Positions 26,667 through 34,778 of a stretch of 64,000 nt of DNA are shown here, piece by piece. The DNA comes from Vibrio celticus (GTDB taxonomy: Bacteria; Pseudomonadota; Gammaproteobacteria; Enterobacterales; Vibrionaceae). The notes beneath the pieces were generated by a model that was not told where the DNA came from, did not search any database, and was given only the letters and a program-made list of their open reading frames with translations. Positions within the stretch are counted from its first letter, which is position 1. Each line of letters opens with the position of its first letter. The position numbers and the translations under genes are program-made. The stretch spans positions 2,418,001 through 2,482,000 of the forward strand of contig NZ_AP025463.1 in assembly GCF_024347335.1 (NCBI RefSeq). The letters run 5' to 3'.

Positions 26667-27001
26667 GGAACACCTTTCCAAACACGGGAGGCATAATCAT
26701 TTCCAATTAAGCCCTTGTGACAACATGTCACTGGCTCTTGATGCGTATCGGTACAGCAAATACCACTGTGCGACTTAGCATGCGAGAGCTCGGAGTTATG
26801 GCAACTGCACGTTATATTCACACGCGCAGTAGCTGAGTTATAAAATACTTAATATTTGTACGTGAATCTAGCTCTGATGGTAAAAAACGGGTCACATCGG
26901 CAAAAAAAACGTATCAAACGCTCAAAATAACTCTTGTTGAGTATATAGCGAGAAGCATTTAACCTAAATTATAGTTGGTAATAACCTAACAAGAACAATA
27001 A
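26667..27001. promoter_or_regulatory. moaA / yvcK-like divergent region with possible structured moaA leader
   Basis: 335 bases. On the minus strand a hairpin GTGACA-TGT-TGTCAC (26717-26731), enclosed by AGCC/GGCT, lies about 50 bases before the moaA start, and GCCTCCC follows near 26686-26693. In E. coli moaA is preceded by the Moco RNA motif; this may be a relative, but I could not match the full consensus. The right part should hold the promoter of the yvcK-like gene. Confidence 0.35.
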
Positions 27002-27889
27002 ATGAATATTTACTCTTCAAAGAAAGTCGTAGCAATCGGCGGTGGCCATGGCTTAGGTCGCATGTTAGCTGCATTAAAAGACTTTGGTAACAACGCAACT
27101 GGCATTGTTGCAACGACAGATAACGGCGGTTCCACCGGACGAATCCGAGACTGCCAAGGTGGTATCGCTTGGGGAGATACTCGTAACTGTATCAACCAAT
27201 TGATCACTGAACCTTCAATCAGCTCGATGATGTTTGAATACCGCTTTCGCGGCCAAGGTGAACTCGATGGTCATAACCTAGGTAACCTGATGCTCACTGC
27301 ATTAGACAACCTCTCGGTTCGCCCATTGGAAGCAATTAACCTAATTCGAAATATGCTCAAGGTCGATGTCAATATCGTCCCAATGACAGAGCATCCTTCA
27401 GACCTCACCGCTCTATCAATGGACGGCCGCTGGGTAACCGGCGAAACCAACGTTGATGACATGACGGAAAAGCTGCGCATGATGGACTTGTCTCCAGAAG
27501 TGCCAGCAACCAAAGAAGCCGTTGCTGCCGTTGAGCAAGCAGACTGCATTGTCCTTGGCCCTGGAAGCTTTTTAACCAGTGTGATGCCTCCTCTTCTCCT
27601 TCCAGAGATTGGGAAAGCAATCGCTGAAAATACCAAGGCAAAAGTTATCTTCGTTGAAAACCTTTCACCAGAGCACGGCCCTGCAGGGAAAATGACGCTT
27701 CAAGAGCAATTGGAGTGGTGTGAACGTACCTGTAAGGCAAGAAAAATAGACATTGTACTGGGCAATGAACCACACCCTGAATTAGAAGGGCAATGGAATT
27801 GTGTGACCACAGATCTTGCATCGGCAAACCGAGATTGGCGACACGACCGTGTGAAGCTTCAACAAGCCATTGAAACCCAGTTAACTTAA
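27002..27889 (+). CDS. YvcK/CofD-like family protein
   Basis: A 295-residue protein of the CofD/YvcK family. The N-terminus has a nucleotide-binding start (VVAIGGGHGLGRMLAAL) and ATTDNGGSTGRIR, followed by HNLGNLMLTALDNL and later VLGPGSFLTSVMPPLL. YvcK of Gram-positives affects gluconeogenic growth and cell-wall synthesis and binds UDP-sugars; the Vibrio function is inferred only. It is divergent from moaA and convergent with luxU. Confidence 0.88.
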   Translation: MNIYSSKKVVAIGGGHGLGRMLAALKDFGNNATGIVATTDNGGSTGRIRDCQGGIAWGDTRNCINQLITEPSISSMMFEYRFRGQGELDGHNLGNLMLTALDNLSVRPLEAINLIRNMLKVDVNIVPMTEHPSDLTALSMDGRWVTGETNVDDMTEKLRMMDLSPEVPATKEAVAAVEQADCIVLGPGSFLTSVMPPLLLPEIGKAIAENTKAKVIFVENLSPEHGPAGKMTLQEQLEWCERTCKARKIDIVLGNEPHPELEGQWNCVTTDLASANRDWRHDRVKLQQAIETQLT

Positions 27890-27914
27890 GCCGTCAGTTA
27901 AAGCGACAGACAAC

Positions 27915-27941
27915 AAAAAAGGAGCATCGCGCTCCTTTTTT
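27915..27941. terminator. Bidirectional terminator
   Basis: AAAAAAGGAGC / GCTCCTTTTTT with a short ATCGC loop, between the convergent yvcK-like and luxU genes. Confidence 0.9.
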
Positions 27942-27964
27942 AATCTCAGTAATAACTCGCCGTT

Positions 27965-28309
27965 TTAGAGGTCCGTCATCAACTGCTGATATTCAGTGTA
28001 TGTTGACAACAGGAGCTCTTGCATATCTTGAAAATCAACTTCTGTCACCGGCAACGCTTGCTTCACTTTTGCATCTAAGCTAATCGCAAAACTACACAAA
28101 GAATCCGCGCCAAAGCTTGCTGCGCTGCTCTTAAGTGCATGACTGATATCAGCCAAATACTTAGAGGTATCCGACTCTTTATTTATCTCTAGGTGTTCGT
28201 AGTAGCCTTTCAACTCACCTAAAAAGATTTCCAGTAAAACCGGGACATTCTCTTGGCCTATTTCGCCGGCAAGCTCATCAACTTTTTGCTGATTTAATAC
28301 TTTCGTCAT
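27965..28309 (-). CDS. luxU: Phosphorelay protein LuxU
   Basis: A 114-residue single-domain histidine phosphotransfer protein that carries phosphate from the quorum-sensing hybrid kinases (LuxN/LuxQ/CqsS types) to LuxO. The phosphorylated histidine is in ISHALKSSAASFGA (about residue 58). It follows luxO by 24 bases on the same strand, the usual Vibrio arrangement. Confidence 0.94.
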   Translation of the reverse strand: MTKVLNQQKVDELAGEIGQENVPVLLEIFLGELKGYYEHLEINKESDTSKYLADISHALKSSAASFGADSLCSFAISLDAKVKQALPVTEVDFQDMQELLLSTYTEYQQLMTDL

Positions 28310-28333
28310 TATTATTTTCTTATTGTTTGATGA

Positions 28334-29722
28334 TTACTGCTTCGCATTCCACGTTTGCAACTTACGGTATATCGTCGATGGACTGACATCTAAGAAACCT
28401 GCCGCACGGGGGATGTTGCCATCACACGCTTTAATGGCTTGTTCGATAGCCGTTTTCTCAGTGATCCACAATGGGAAAATATCTTTTACCGTGATGTCTT
28501 CATTCTGCTTCTCTTTCAATCGCAGACTGTTTTCAATCGGTTGGTTCAACGGTGGTGGAAGCATGTTGAGAGTAATCTCTTTACCGTTATTTAATACCAC
28601 CACGTTTCGTAACACGTTTTGTAGCTGACGAACGTTACCCGGCCACTCATATTGATTAAAGCGATCAAGTACTTCCTGAGCAAAACGTACAAACGCCTTC
28701 CCCTCCTCGACCGACATATAGCCTAGCAGAGAATACGCGATCTCGATGACATCTTCACCACGCTCACGCAATGGCGGCAAGTGCAATGGAATCACGTATA
28801 AACGATAGTATAAATCTTCTCTAAAGCGACCTTCTTGTACTTCTTTCCAAGGGTCACGGTTGGTCGCACACACAAAACGAACGTCGACACTCTTCATCTT
28901 CGAAGAGCCGACTTTTTGGAAAGTACCGGTTTGGATAAAGCGCAGCAGCTTAGTTTGCAGCTCTAAGTCCATTTCGCACAGTTCATCAAGAAACAGTGTT
29001 CCACCATCAGCAAGCTCAGCAGCACCTTGGCGATCGGTCGCCGCACCGGTAAAGGCACCTTTAACGTGACCAAACAATTCACTTTCAATCAGATCTTTAG
29101 GGATAGCGGCACAGTTAATCGCGATGAAAGGCTTATCGCCACGCTTACTCGCCGCATGAATGGCTTCTGCACATACCTCTTTACCGGTACCACTTTCACC
29201 AGTAATGAAAATGCTCGCCTTACTCGATGCAGCAGAATCAATCGTTCGGTAAACCTGCTGCATGGTTTGGCTACTGCCGATAAAGCCTTGGTAATTTTGG
29301 TTTCCCGGGTGTTCCGAGCTATTTTTAAGCTTGGTGGCTTTGCGGATCGCGTTGTTCACCGTAATACGGAGTCGGTCGGCTTCACACGGTTTGATAAGGA
29401 AATCTTGAGAACCATGACGCATCGCTTCTACGGCGGTATCGATAGAGCCATGAGCCGTCATGAAGATAACCGGAACTTCAGGGTACTTCTGTTTTACAGC
29501 AAATAGCACGTCCATACCCGTCATATCAGGTAGACGTAGATCTAATAAAATAAGGTCTGGGATTCGATGATTCAAACTCTCGATTGCATCGCGGCCAGTG
29601 CCGACAATGTTGATATCAATTTCGAGCGGTGTAAGATACGAGCGATATAAAGCTGCTACCGAAGCGGTATCCTCGACCATCAACAAATACTTCGATTTGT
29701 TATCTAGCGTTTTTGATTGCAT
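28334..29722 (-). CDS. luxO: Quorum-sensing sigma-54 response regulator LuxO
   Basis: When phosphorylated at low cell density it activates qrr sRNA genes with sigma-54. In 462 residues: a receiver domain with the phospho-acceptor in LILLDLRLPDM (about residue 61), an AAA+ domain with Walker A GESGTGKE and the sigma-54 contact motif GAFTGA (both intact), and a C-terminal Fis-type HTH (GNIPRAAGFLDVSPSTIYRK). qrr1 is divergent from it, and a LuxO box lies between the two, so feedback on luxO is likely. Confidence 0.96.
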   Translation of the reverse strand: MQSKTLDNKSKYLLMVEDTASVAALYRSYLTPLEIDINIVGTGRDAIESLNHRIPDLILLDLRLPDMTGMDVLFAVKQKYPEVPVIFMTAHGSIDTAVEAMRHGSQDFLIKPCEADRLRITVNNAIRKATKLKNSSEHPGNQNYQGFIGSSQTMQQVYRTIDSAASSKASIFITGESGTGKEVCAEAIHAASKRGDKPFIAINCAAIPKDLIESELFGHVKGAFTGAATDRQGAAELADGGTLFLDELCEMDLELQTKLLRFIQTGTFQKVGSSKMKSVDVRFVCATNRDPWKEVQEGRFREDLYYRLYVIPLHLPPLRERGEDVIEIAYSLLGYMSVEEGKAFVRFAQEVLDRFNQYEWPGNVRQLQNVLRNVVVLNNGKEITLNMLPPPLNQPIENSLRLKEKQNEDITVKDIFPLWITEKTAIEQAIKACDGNIPRAAGFLDVSPSTIYRKLQTWNAKQ

Positions 29723-29770
29723 ATCCTAGCCATTTATAATTTGCATTTCTTATTATAGTCGCATTCCGCT

Positions 29771-29783
29771 TTGCATTATGCAA
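29771..29783. promoter_or_regulatory. LuxO-binding site
   Basis: TTGCATTATGCAA, a palindrome matching the TTGCA-N3-TGCAA site bound by LuxO upstream of qrr genes. It lies about 76 bases before the sigma-54 promoter. A half site TTGCA at 29741 may be a second contact nearer luxO. Confidence 0.85.
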
Positions 29784-29846
29784 ATTAGCCACAATATTTG
29801 TAGTGTGTTTTTTTACTTACTTCAAACAATCAATGTTTTATCTATC

Positions 29847-29861
29847 TGGCACGAACGATGC
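29847..29861 (+). promoter_or_regulatory. Sigma-54 promoter of qrr1
   Basis: TGGCACGAACGATGC fits the -24/-12 consensus TGGCAC-N5-TTGC with one change. The spacing places transcription start at about 29873, exactly where the Qrr sequence begins. Confidence 0.9.
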
Positions 29862-29872
29862 AACGGTATGAA

Positions 29873-29965
29873 TGACCTTCGGGTCACCTAGCCAACTGAC
29901 GTTGTTAGTGGACCGAGTGTTCACAAACGTAAGCCAGTAGAACATTTACTACTGGCTGTTTTTTT
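29873..29965 (+). ncRNA. qrr1: Quorum regulatory RNA Qrr1
   Basis: An Hfq-dependent sRNA that controls the LuxR/HapR-type regulator and AphA mRNAs at low cell density. It begins TGACC with a small hairpin (GACC/GGTC), then contains the highly conserved target-pairing core (TAGCCAACTGACGTTGTTAG at about 29888), and ends with a terminator stem AGCCAGTAG / CTACTGGCT and a T run. Its place between luxO and uvrB is the classical qrr1 position. The 5' stem is short. Confidence 0.95.
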
Positions 29966-30024
29966 GTCTGAAACACTCTCAATTCTTGTATTGAGGGGCT
30001 CAACTTCTTGATTGAAAAGTGAGA

Positions 30025-32055
30025 TTAGCTGTTGGTAATAAACTGCTTTCTTAACTGCTCAATTTCATCACGCTTCTGCGCGGCCAATTCAAATTCCAGA
30101 TTCTGAGCATGCTGATACATCGCAGCTTCTAGCTTGCTGATCTCTTTATCAAGCTGTTGCGGCGTAAGTACTGCATAACTTTCTGAAGGCTCTGCCACCT
30201 TAGATAGTGGAACTTGCTTCGATTGGCGCTGCTGCTTCGACTTGGTTAGATCACCCAGTTCCATAATGTCTTTGATATTGCGTTTCAACGCTTGCGGCGT
30301 GATACCTTGCTCTTCGTTGTAGGCTTGCTGTTTCTCGCGACGACGATCGGTTTCATCAATCGCTTTTCTCATCGACTTAGTAATCGAATCACCATAAAGG
30401 ATCGCTCTACCTTCCAAGTTACGCGCAGCACGACCAATGGTTTGGATCAGAGAACGCTCAGAACGCAAGAAGCCCTCTTTGTCAGCATCAAGAATCGCCA
30501 CCAGCGACACTTCAGGCATATCCAAACCTTCACGAAGTAAGTTAATGCCCACTAACACGTCAAACTCGCCCAAACGTAGGTCTCGGATGATCTCTACACG
30601 CTCAACGGTATCGATATCTGAGTGCAAGTAACGAACCTTAACACCATGCTCACTAAGGTATTCGGTTAAGTCTTCTGCCATTCGTTTAGTCAACGTAGTG
30701 ACCAATACGCGCTCTTCTTTCACTGAACGGATTCTGATTTCAGATAACAAGTCATCCACCTGAGTCGCGACAGGTCTTACTTCGATGATTGGGTCAAGTA
30801 AGCCAGTAGGACGCACCACTTGATCAGCAATCTCGCCATCTGATTTTTCAACCTCGTAATTACCTGGCGTTGCCGACACAAAAATCGTTTGTGGGGCGAT
30901 AGACTCAAATTCTTCAAACTTCATTGGACGGTTATCCAATGCAGAAGGCAGTCTAAAACCAAACTCGACCAAGGTTTCTTTACGAGAACGGTCACCTTTA
31001 TACATCGCACCAATTTGCGGCACAGTCACGTGTGACTCATCGATGATCAGCAAACCATCATCAGGCAGGTAGTCAAATAACGTTGGCGGCGCTTCCCCTT
31101 CCGCACGGCCGCTCAAGTATCGTGAATAGTTTTCGATACCAGAACAGAAGCCGAGCTCAGTCATCATCTCAATATCAAACTGAGTTCTTTGAGAGATACG
31201 CTGCTCTTCCAAAAGCTTATTGTTGTCTTTTAAATATTGCGCCCGATCGCGCAGTTCATCTTTGATGTTCTCAATCGCCTCAAGGATTTTTTCTCTTGGG
31301 GTTACGTAGTGAGTTTTTGGATAAACCGTAAAGCGCGGCAAGTCTCTTTGTTTCACCGCACCAGTCAGAGGATCAAAAATACTAATGCAATCGACTTCGT
31401 CATCGAACATCTCAATTCGAACCGCATCTTGGTCAGATTCAGCCGGGAAGATATCGATCACTTCACCACGAACTCGGAACTGACCACGTTCAAAGGCGAC
31501 ATCGTTTCTTGAATATTGCAGCTCAGCCAAACGGCGCAAAATATCACGCTGATCCATCACCTCACCACGACTCAAATGAAGCATCATCTTCAAATAAGAC
31601 TTAGGATCACCAAGACCGTAGATAGCCGACACAGAAGCCACAATGATGGCGTCTTTTCGTTCTAGCAAGGCCTTGGTTGCCGAAAGCCTCATTTGTTCGA
31701 TATGGGCGTTCACAGACGCGTCTTTCTCGATGAATGTGTCTGTTGTCGGAACGTAAGCTTCTGGTTGGTAGTAATCGTAGTAAGAAACAAAATACTCAAC
31801 GGCATTGTTTGGAAAGAAAGATTTCATCTCACCGTAAAGTTGAGCCGCCAGTGTCTTGTTAGGCGCTAACAGGATCGCAGGTCTTTGAGATTGGGAAATG
31901 ACGTTGGCAAGGGTAAAGGTTTTACCAGAGCCCGTTACCCCTAATAGAGTTTGATGTGCCAAACCAGAATCTAGTCCATCTAGTAATTTGGTTATCGCCG
32001 TCGGCTGGTCACCGGACGGGCTGTAGTCCGATACCAAGTCAAAGAGTTTGCTCAT
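30025..32055 (-). CDS. uvrB: Excinuclease ABC subunit B (UvrB)
   Basis: The damage-verification helicase of nucleotide excision repair. In 676 residues: Walker A GVTGSGKTFT (about residue 41), the beta-hairpin region YYDYYQPEAYVP, the DESH Walker B, helicase motifs including IQTIGRAARN, and a C-terminal UVR domain (LEAAMYQHAQNLEFELAAQ) that binds UvrC. No SOS box was recognised upstream. It is convergent with qrr1. Confidence 0.97.
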   Translation of the reverse strand: MSKLFDLVSDYSPSGDQPTAITKLLDGLDSGLAHQTLLGVTGSGKTFTLANVISQSQRPAILLAPNKTLAAQLYGEMKSFFPNNAVEYFVSYYDYYQPEAYVPTTDTFIEKDASVNAHIEQMRLSATKALLERKDAIIVASVSAIYGLGDPKSYLKMMLHLSRGEVMDQRDILRRLAELQYSRNDVAFERGQFRVRGEVIDIFPAESDQDAVRIEMFDDEVDCISIFDPLTGAVKQRDLPRFTVYPKTHYVTPREKILEAIENIKDELRDRAQYLKDNNKLLEEQRISQRTQFDIEMMTELGFCSGIENYSRYLSGRAEGEAPPTLFDYLPDDGLLIIDESHVTVPQIGAMYKGDRSRKETLVEFGFRLPSALDNRPMKFEEFESIAPQTIFVSATPGNYEVEKSDGEIADQVVRPTGLLDPIIEVRPVATQVDDLLSEIRIRSVKEERVLVTTLTKRMAEDLTEYLSEHGVKVRYLHSDIDTVERVEIIRDLRLGEFDVLVGINLLREGLDMPEVSLVAILDADKEGFLRSERSLIQTIGRAARNLEGRAILYGDSITKSMRKAIDETDRRREKQQAYNEEQGITPQALKRNIKDIMELGDLTKSKQQRQSKQVPLSKVAEPSESYAVLTPQQLDKEISKLEAAMYQHAQNLEFELAAQKRDEIEQLRKQFITNS

Positions 32056-32515
32056 AGGTCGCCATTTCCATACTGTTTTTTTAATCAGGTCATTGTCACT
32101 CTAGGTGGAGTGTCGTTGCAACTATTATCTAGAGAAATGCATCTTAAGATCAGATATCAGTTATAGCTTTTATTTTTAGAACTTGGTATTATCCGTGCCC
32201 CTGCAAAGTTTCCCCAGCTAAATTACTCGAATTTTAATCCACTACTTTTCCCCAAAAAACCTAAAAATACCGCTTGTTTTACTGTTCGTTTTATAATCTA
32301 CAAAAGTTATACAATTGCGATTTTTTGCTATAAATCTTTTAAATACATTACGTTAGATAAGATTTTTACATTTTTCGATTTATCCCAATTATTGTTGTTA
32401 AAGTTTCACACACACACTTATCCACAATTTTGGTGGATAACTAAAGCAAAGCTAAATCCTATAAGGCGTTCAAGAAAGTAAAGTTTTTTATCTTACTTTT
32501 TTCTGATATTTTTTA
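32056..32515. other. Gene-free stretch between uvrB and tRNA-Asn
   Basis: About 460 AT-rich bases. It should hold the uvrB promoter at the left. I see no reading frame, RNA structure or repeat that I can support. Confidence 0.6.
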
Positions 32516-32544
32516 TTGACAGAAATCCGGACAATTATTAGAAT
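32516..32544 (+). promoter_or_regulatory. Promoter of tRNA-Asn
   Basis: TTGACA at 32516-32521, a 17-bp spacer, and TAGAAT at 32539-32544. A GC-rich discriminator (TCGCGTCGC) follows, as expected for stringently controlled stable RNA genes. The tRNA starts 20 bases later. Confidence 0.8.
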
Positions 32545-32564
32545 TCGCGTCGCTAACAAGCAAT

Positions 32565-32640
32565 TCCCCTTTAGTTCAGTTGGTAGAACGGCGGACTGTT
32601 AATCCGTATGTCGCAAGTTCAAGTCTTGCAAGGGGAGCCA
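32565..32640 (+). tRNA. tRNA-Asn (anticodon GTT)
   Basis: 76 bases with encoded CCA. The acceptor stem TCCCCTT pairs with AAGGGGA. The D-loop has AGTTCAGTTGGTAGA, the anticodon loop is CTGTTAA (GTT), and the T-arm has GTTCAAGTC. All arms fold, so the gene appears functional. Confidence 0.97.
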
Positions 32641-32650
32641 AATTCAGAAA

Positions 32651-32681
32651 AAAGCTCAATCGAAAGATTGGGCTTTTTTCG
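32651..32681 (+). terminator. tRNA-Asn terminator
   Basis: AAAAAGCTCAATC / GATTGGGCTTTTTT around a short GAAA loop, 10 bases after the tRNA. Confidence 0.85.
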
Positions 32682-32729
32682 TATATAACTGCGACTAACT
32701 TGTTCCAAGTTAATGTCACAAACCTAGCC

Positions 32730-32759
32730 GCCCGCGTTCAAGTCTCGACAAGGGGGCCA
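32730..32759 (+). pseudogene. Degenerate 3' fragment of a tRNA gene
   Basis: GCCCGCGTTCAAGTCTCGAC followed by AAGGGGGCCA resembles the T-arm and acceptor 3' end of the tRNA-Asn about 120 bases upstream, including the CCA and a following AATT. There is no matching 5' half, so it cannot fold as a tRNA. It is followed by its own terminator hairpin. Confidence 0.7.
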
Positions 32760-32770
32760 AATTTAAAGAA

Positions 32771-32795
32771 GCCGCATCACTCGATGCGGCTTTTT
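32771..32795 (+). terminator. Terminator after the tRNA fragment
   Basis: A perfect stem GCCGCATC / GATGCGGC with loop ACTC and TTTTT. It may be left from the lost tRNA unit. Confidence 0.85.
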
Positions 32796-32851
32796 GCGTT
32801 TTAGTCGAAACAAAAGCTCTACAGGCACAGCTTTGATTAGCTAACATCCAT

Positions 32852-32877
32852 AAAAAACGCCTCACAAGGAGGCGTTT
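32852..32877 (-). terminator. Terminator of the GPH symporter gene
   Basis: On the minus strand AACGCCTC-CTTGT-GAGGCGTT followed by a T run, about 50 bases after the stop. Confidence 0.88.
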
Positions 32878-32929
32878 GGGCTTAGTGACTAAACTGAGCG
32901 TTATTCTAGATGAGACGTCGTTTTAGCGG

Positions 32930-34303
32930 TTATGCTTCTGCTGTAACAACATTTGTCTGAGTCTCTTTACCGGCTTGGTCTTGATCAAATCCTTCATGCA
33001 GGTGGTAGTAGCGCTTATAAACAAGAGCACTTACCGTCATTAGAATCGCTGGTAAACCTACCATCATAAACTGCAGCCCCATGATAGTGCTGTCAGACTG
33101 TTCCACGTTTGGTACATAACCCACCACAGACAAACCCATACCAACAATAAAACCACCAGCCGCGCCTGCAAACTTAACAAGCATCGTTTGAACAGAGAAG
33201 ATAACACTCTCACTGCGACGACCTGTTTTGTGTTCACCGTAATCAACAACATCGGCAAGCATTACAGTTTGCAGTGCGTTAGCGATACCCACACCAAACT
33301 TGATTGCAGCACCTGCGATACCGATTAGAATCGCGTTACCTGGAGCGATAAAGCCCATGATAAGTAGAGTGATACAAGACAGCACTGGAAAGCCACAAGC
33401 GATAACCCATAGGTGCTTGCGTGGTAACACTGATGCAATACGAGGGAACAAGAATACGCCTGCAACTTCAGCGATACCTGCCACCATCATATAAACGGGG
33501 AACAAGTCAGCGTTGCCTAAAGCGTAAGAGAAGTAGTAAATCGCAAAACCACCCACCAGCAAGTTTGCTATTTGGAACGACAATACGGTACCAATAAGTG
33601 CTTTTAGTTGGTCATTCTTACCAATGATAACCATTACATCTTTAAAGCTGAAACGCTCAGCTGGTTTCGCATTTGCTGGTGCAGATTTTTCTTTTACGTT
33701 GCGAGCAATCAAGAATGCACTCATCACGAACAGAACAGCAATCAACATAGCAACGTTGAAGAAACCTTGTCCTTGGTCGCCATCACCCAGTTTACCGACA
33801 ATGTGTAGCCCGTAAGTACCCGTAATAAACCACGCCAAGCTAGCAAACAATCGTGGCCAAACAACCAGCTTTTCACGTTCTTGACGAGAGCTCGATAGTG
33901 CAGGAATCAAAGACCAGTATGGAATATCCATAATAGTGTAGGTAAGGCCCCACAGAATATAAGCAGCCGCTGCATAAATGTATAACGTAGTGCCTTCAAA
34001 CATATGCGTACTAAAAAGGCCAACAAGCACTACAGCATTTAACAGAGTTCCAATCACTATCCAAGGACGGAATTTACCAAACTTAGAGCGCGTGTTATCA
34101 ACGATAACGCCCATCATTGGGTCGGTCACCGCGTCGACAATGCGCGCGGCCAAAAAGATAGTACCCACAAATGCCGCTGACAGCCCAGCAACATCAGTGA
34201 AGTAAAACATTAAAAAGATGTAGATTGGAGCACAGGCAAAGTCTTTACCTAAAGCCCCAAGTCCATACGATAATTTGGTTTGTAGAGTAATTTGATCAGA
34301 CAT
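32930..34303 (-). CDS. GPH-family sugar:cation symporter (MelB-like)
   Basis: An inner-membrane importer of the glycoside-pentoside-hexuronide family, 457 residues with about 12 membrane helices. Family-typical parts are KLSYGLGALGKDFACAPIYI at the start, VDAVTDPMMGVIVDNTRSKFGKFRPWI (the cation-site helices and loop with the Asp residues), and DVVDYGEHKTGRRSESVIFS. Next to alpha- and beta-galactosidase genes it most likely brings in a galactoside with Na+ or H+. The substrate cannot be read directly. It is transcribed from its own upstream region, which contains three operator-like sites. Confidence 0.9.
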   Translation of the reverse strand: MSDQITLQTKLSYGLGALGKDFACAPIYIFLMFYFTDVAGLSAAFVGTIFLAARIVDAVTDPMMGVIVDNTRSKFGKFRPWIVIGTLLNAVVLVGLFSTHMFEGTTLYIYAAAAYILWGLTYTIMDIPYWSLIPALSSSRQEREKLVVWPRLFASLAWFITGTYGLHIVGKLGDGDQGQGFFNVAMLIAVLFVMSAFLIARNVKEKSAPANAKPAERFSFKDVMVIIGKNDQLKALIGTVLSFQIANLLVGGFAIYYFSYALGNADLFPVYMMVAGIAEVAGVFLFPRIASVLPRKHLWVIACGFPVLSCITLLIMGFIAPGNAILIGIAGAAIKFGVGIANALQTVMLADVVDYGEHKTGRRSESVIFSVQTMLVKFAGAAGGFIVGMGLSVVGYVPNVEQSDSTIMGLQFMMVGLPAILMTVSALVYKRYYHLHEGFDQDQAGKETQTNVVTAEA

Positions 34304-34344
34304 AGTATTTCCTTCAGGCGCGTAACTTCATCTCCTAACAGACG

Positions 34345-34358
34345 TTGAAACGCTTACC
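34345..34358. promoter_or_regulatory. LacI/GalR-type operator, weak
   Basis: TTGAAACGCTTACC, a partial match to TGRAAACGNTTNCA, about 45 bases before the symporter start. Confidence 0.4.
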
Positions 34359-34495
34359 TTTTATTTATAATAATTTATCCACTCAAGTTCTGTTTTAGAG
34401 CCACTCTATGGTCGCTTCTTAAAACACTCAAGTATCAAGTCCGACGCTAATGTAACCATTCCAACGCACAGATACTGTGATCAACAACCACTCAA

Positions 34496-34509
34496 TGGAA
34501 ACGTTTTCA
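34496..34509. promoter_or_regulatory. LacI/GalR-type operator
   Basis: TGGAAACGTTTTCA, a near-perfect palindrome centred on CG, as bound by LacI-family regulators. Confidence 0.75.
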
Positions 34510-34611
34510 GTCAAATATCTAAAGTGAGAGATCGAACAAGAAAACCCTCGAATTGATAGAGAATATCGCTAATTAAAGTGCTCAAAACAGTTCGTAGTGT
34601 GAAGTAACGCA

Positions 34612-34625
34612 TGAAAACGATTACA
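34612..34625. promoter_or_regulatory. LacI/GalR-type operator
   Basis: TGAAAACGATTACA, matching the same consensus. Confidence 0.65.
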
Positions 34626-34721
34626 TAAGTGCAGTATCACGCTGGGAATACCTACAGTTCTCCAATCTATAAGGGCAAATCAAATTGATTAGATAGTTCA
34701 TGACGGCTTATTGAAGGCAAT

Positions 34722-34751
34722 AAAAAACCGCGTAATTTCACCTACGCGGTT
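34722..34751 (-). terminator. Terminator of the alpha-galactosidase gene
   Basis: On the minus strand ACCGCGTA, an 8-nt loop, TACGCGGT and six T, about 30 bases after the stop. Confidence 0.9.
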
Positions 34752-34778
34752 CGTCAAATATAAGGTCTATGCTAAAAC

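Larger units (their letters stand above)
34304..34778. promoter_or_regulatory. Control region between the alpha-galactosidase and symporter genes
   Basis: 475 bases with no gene. It contains the alpha-galactosidase terminator and three GalR/LacI-like sites (listed separately), so the symporter gene probably has its own regulated promoter. Confidence 0.65.

Noticed and set aside
26667..26681. TTG start for moaA
   Set aside because: The GTG five codons later has the ribosome-binding site at the right distance and gives the normal N-terminus.
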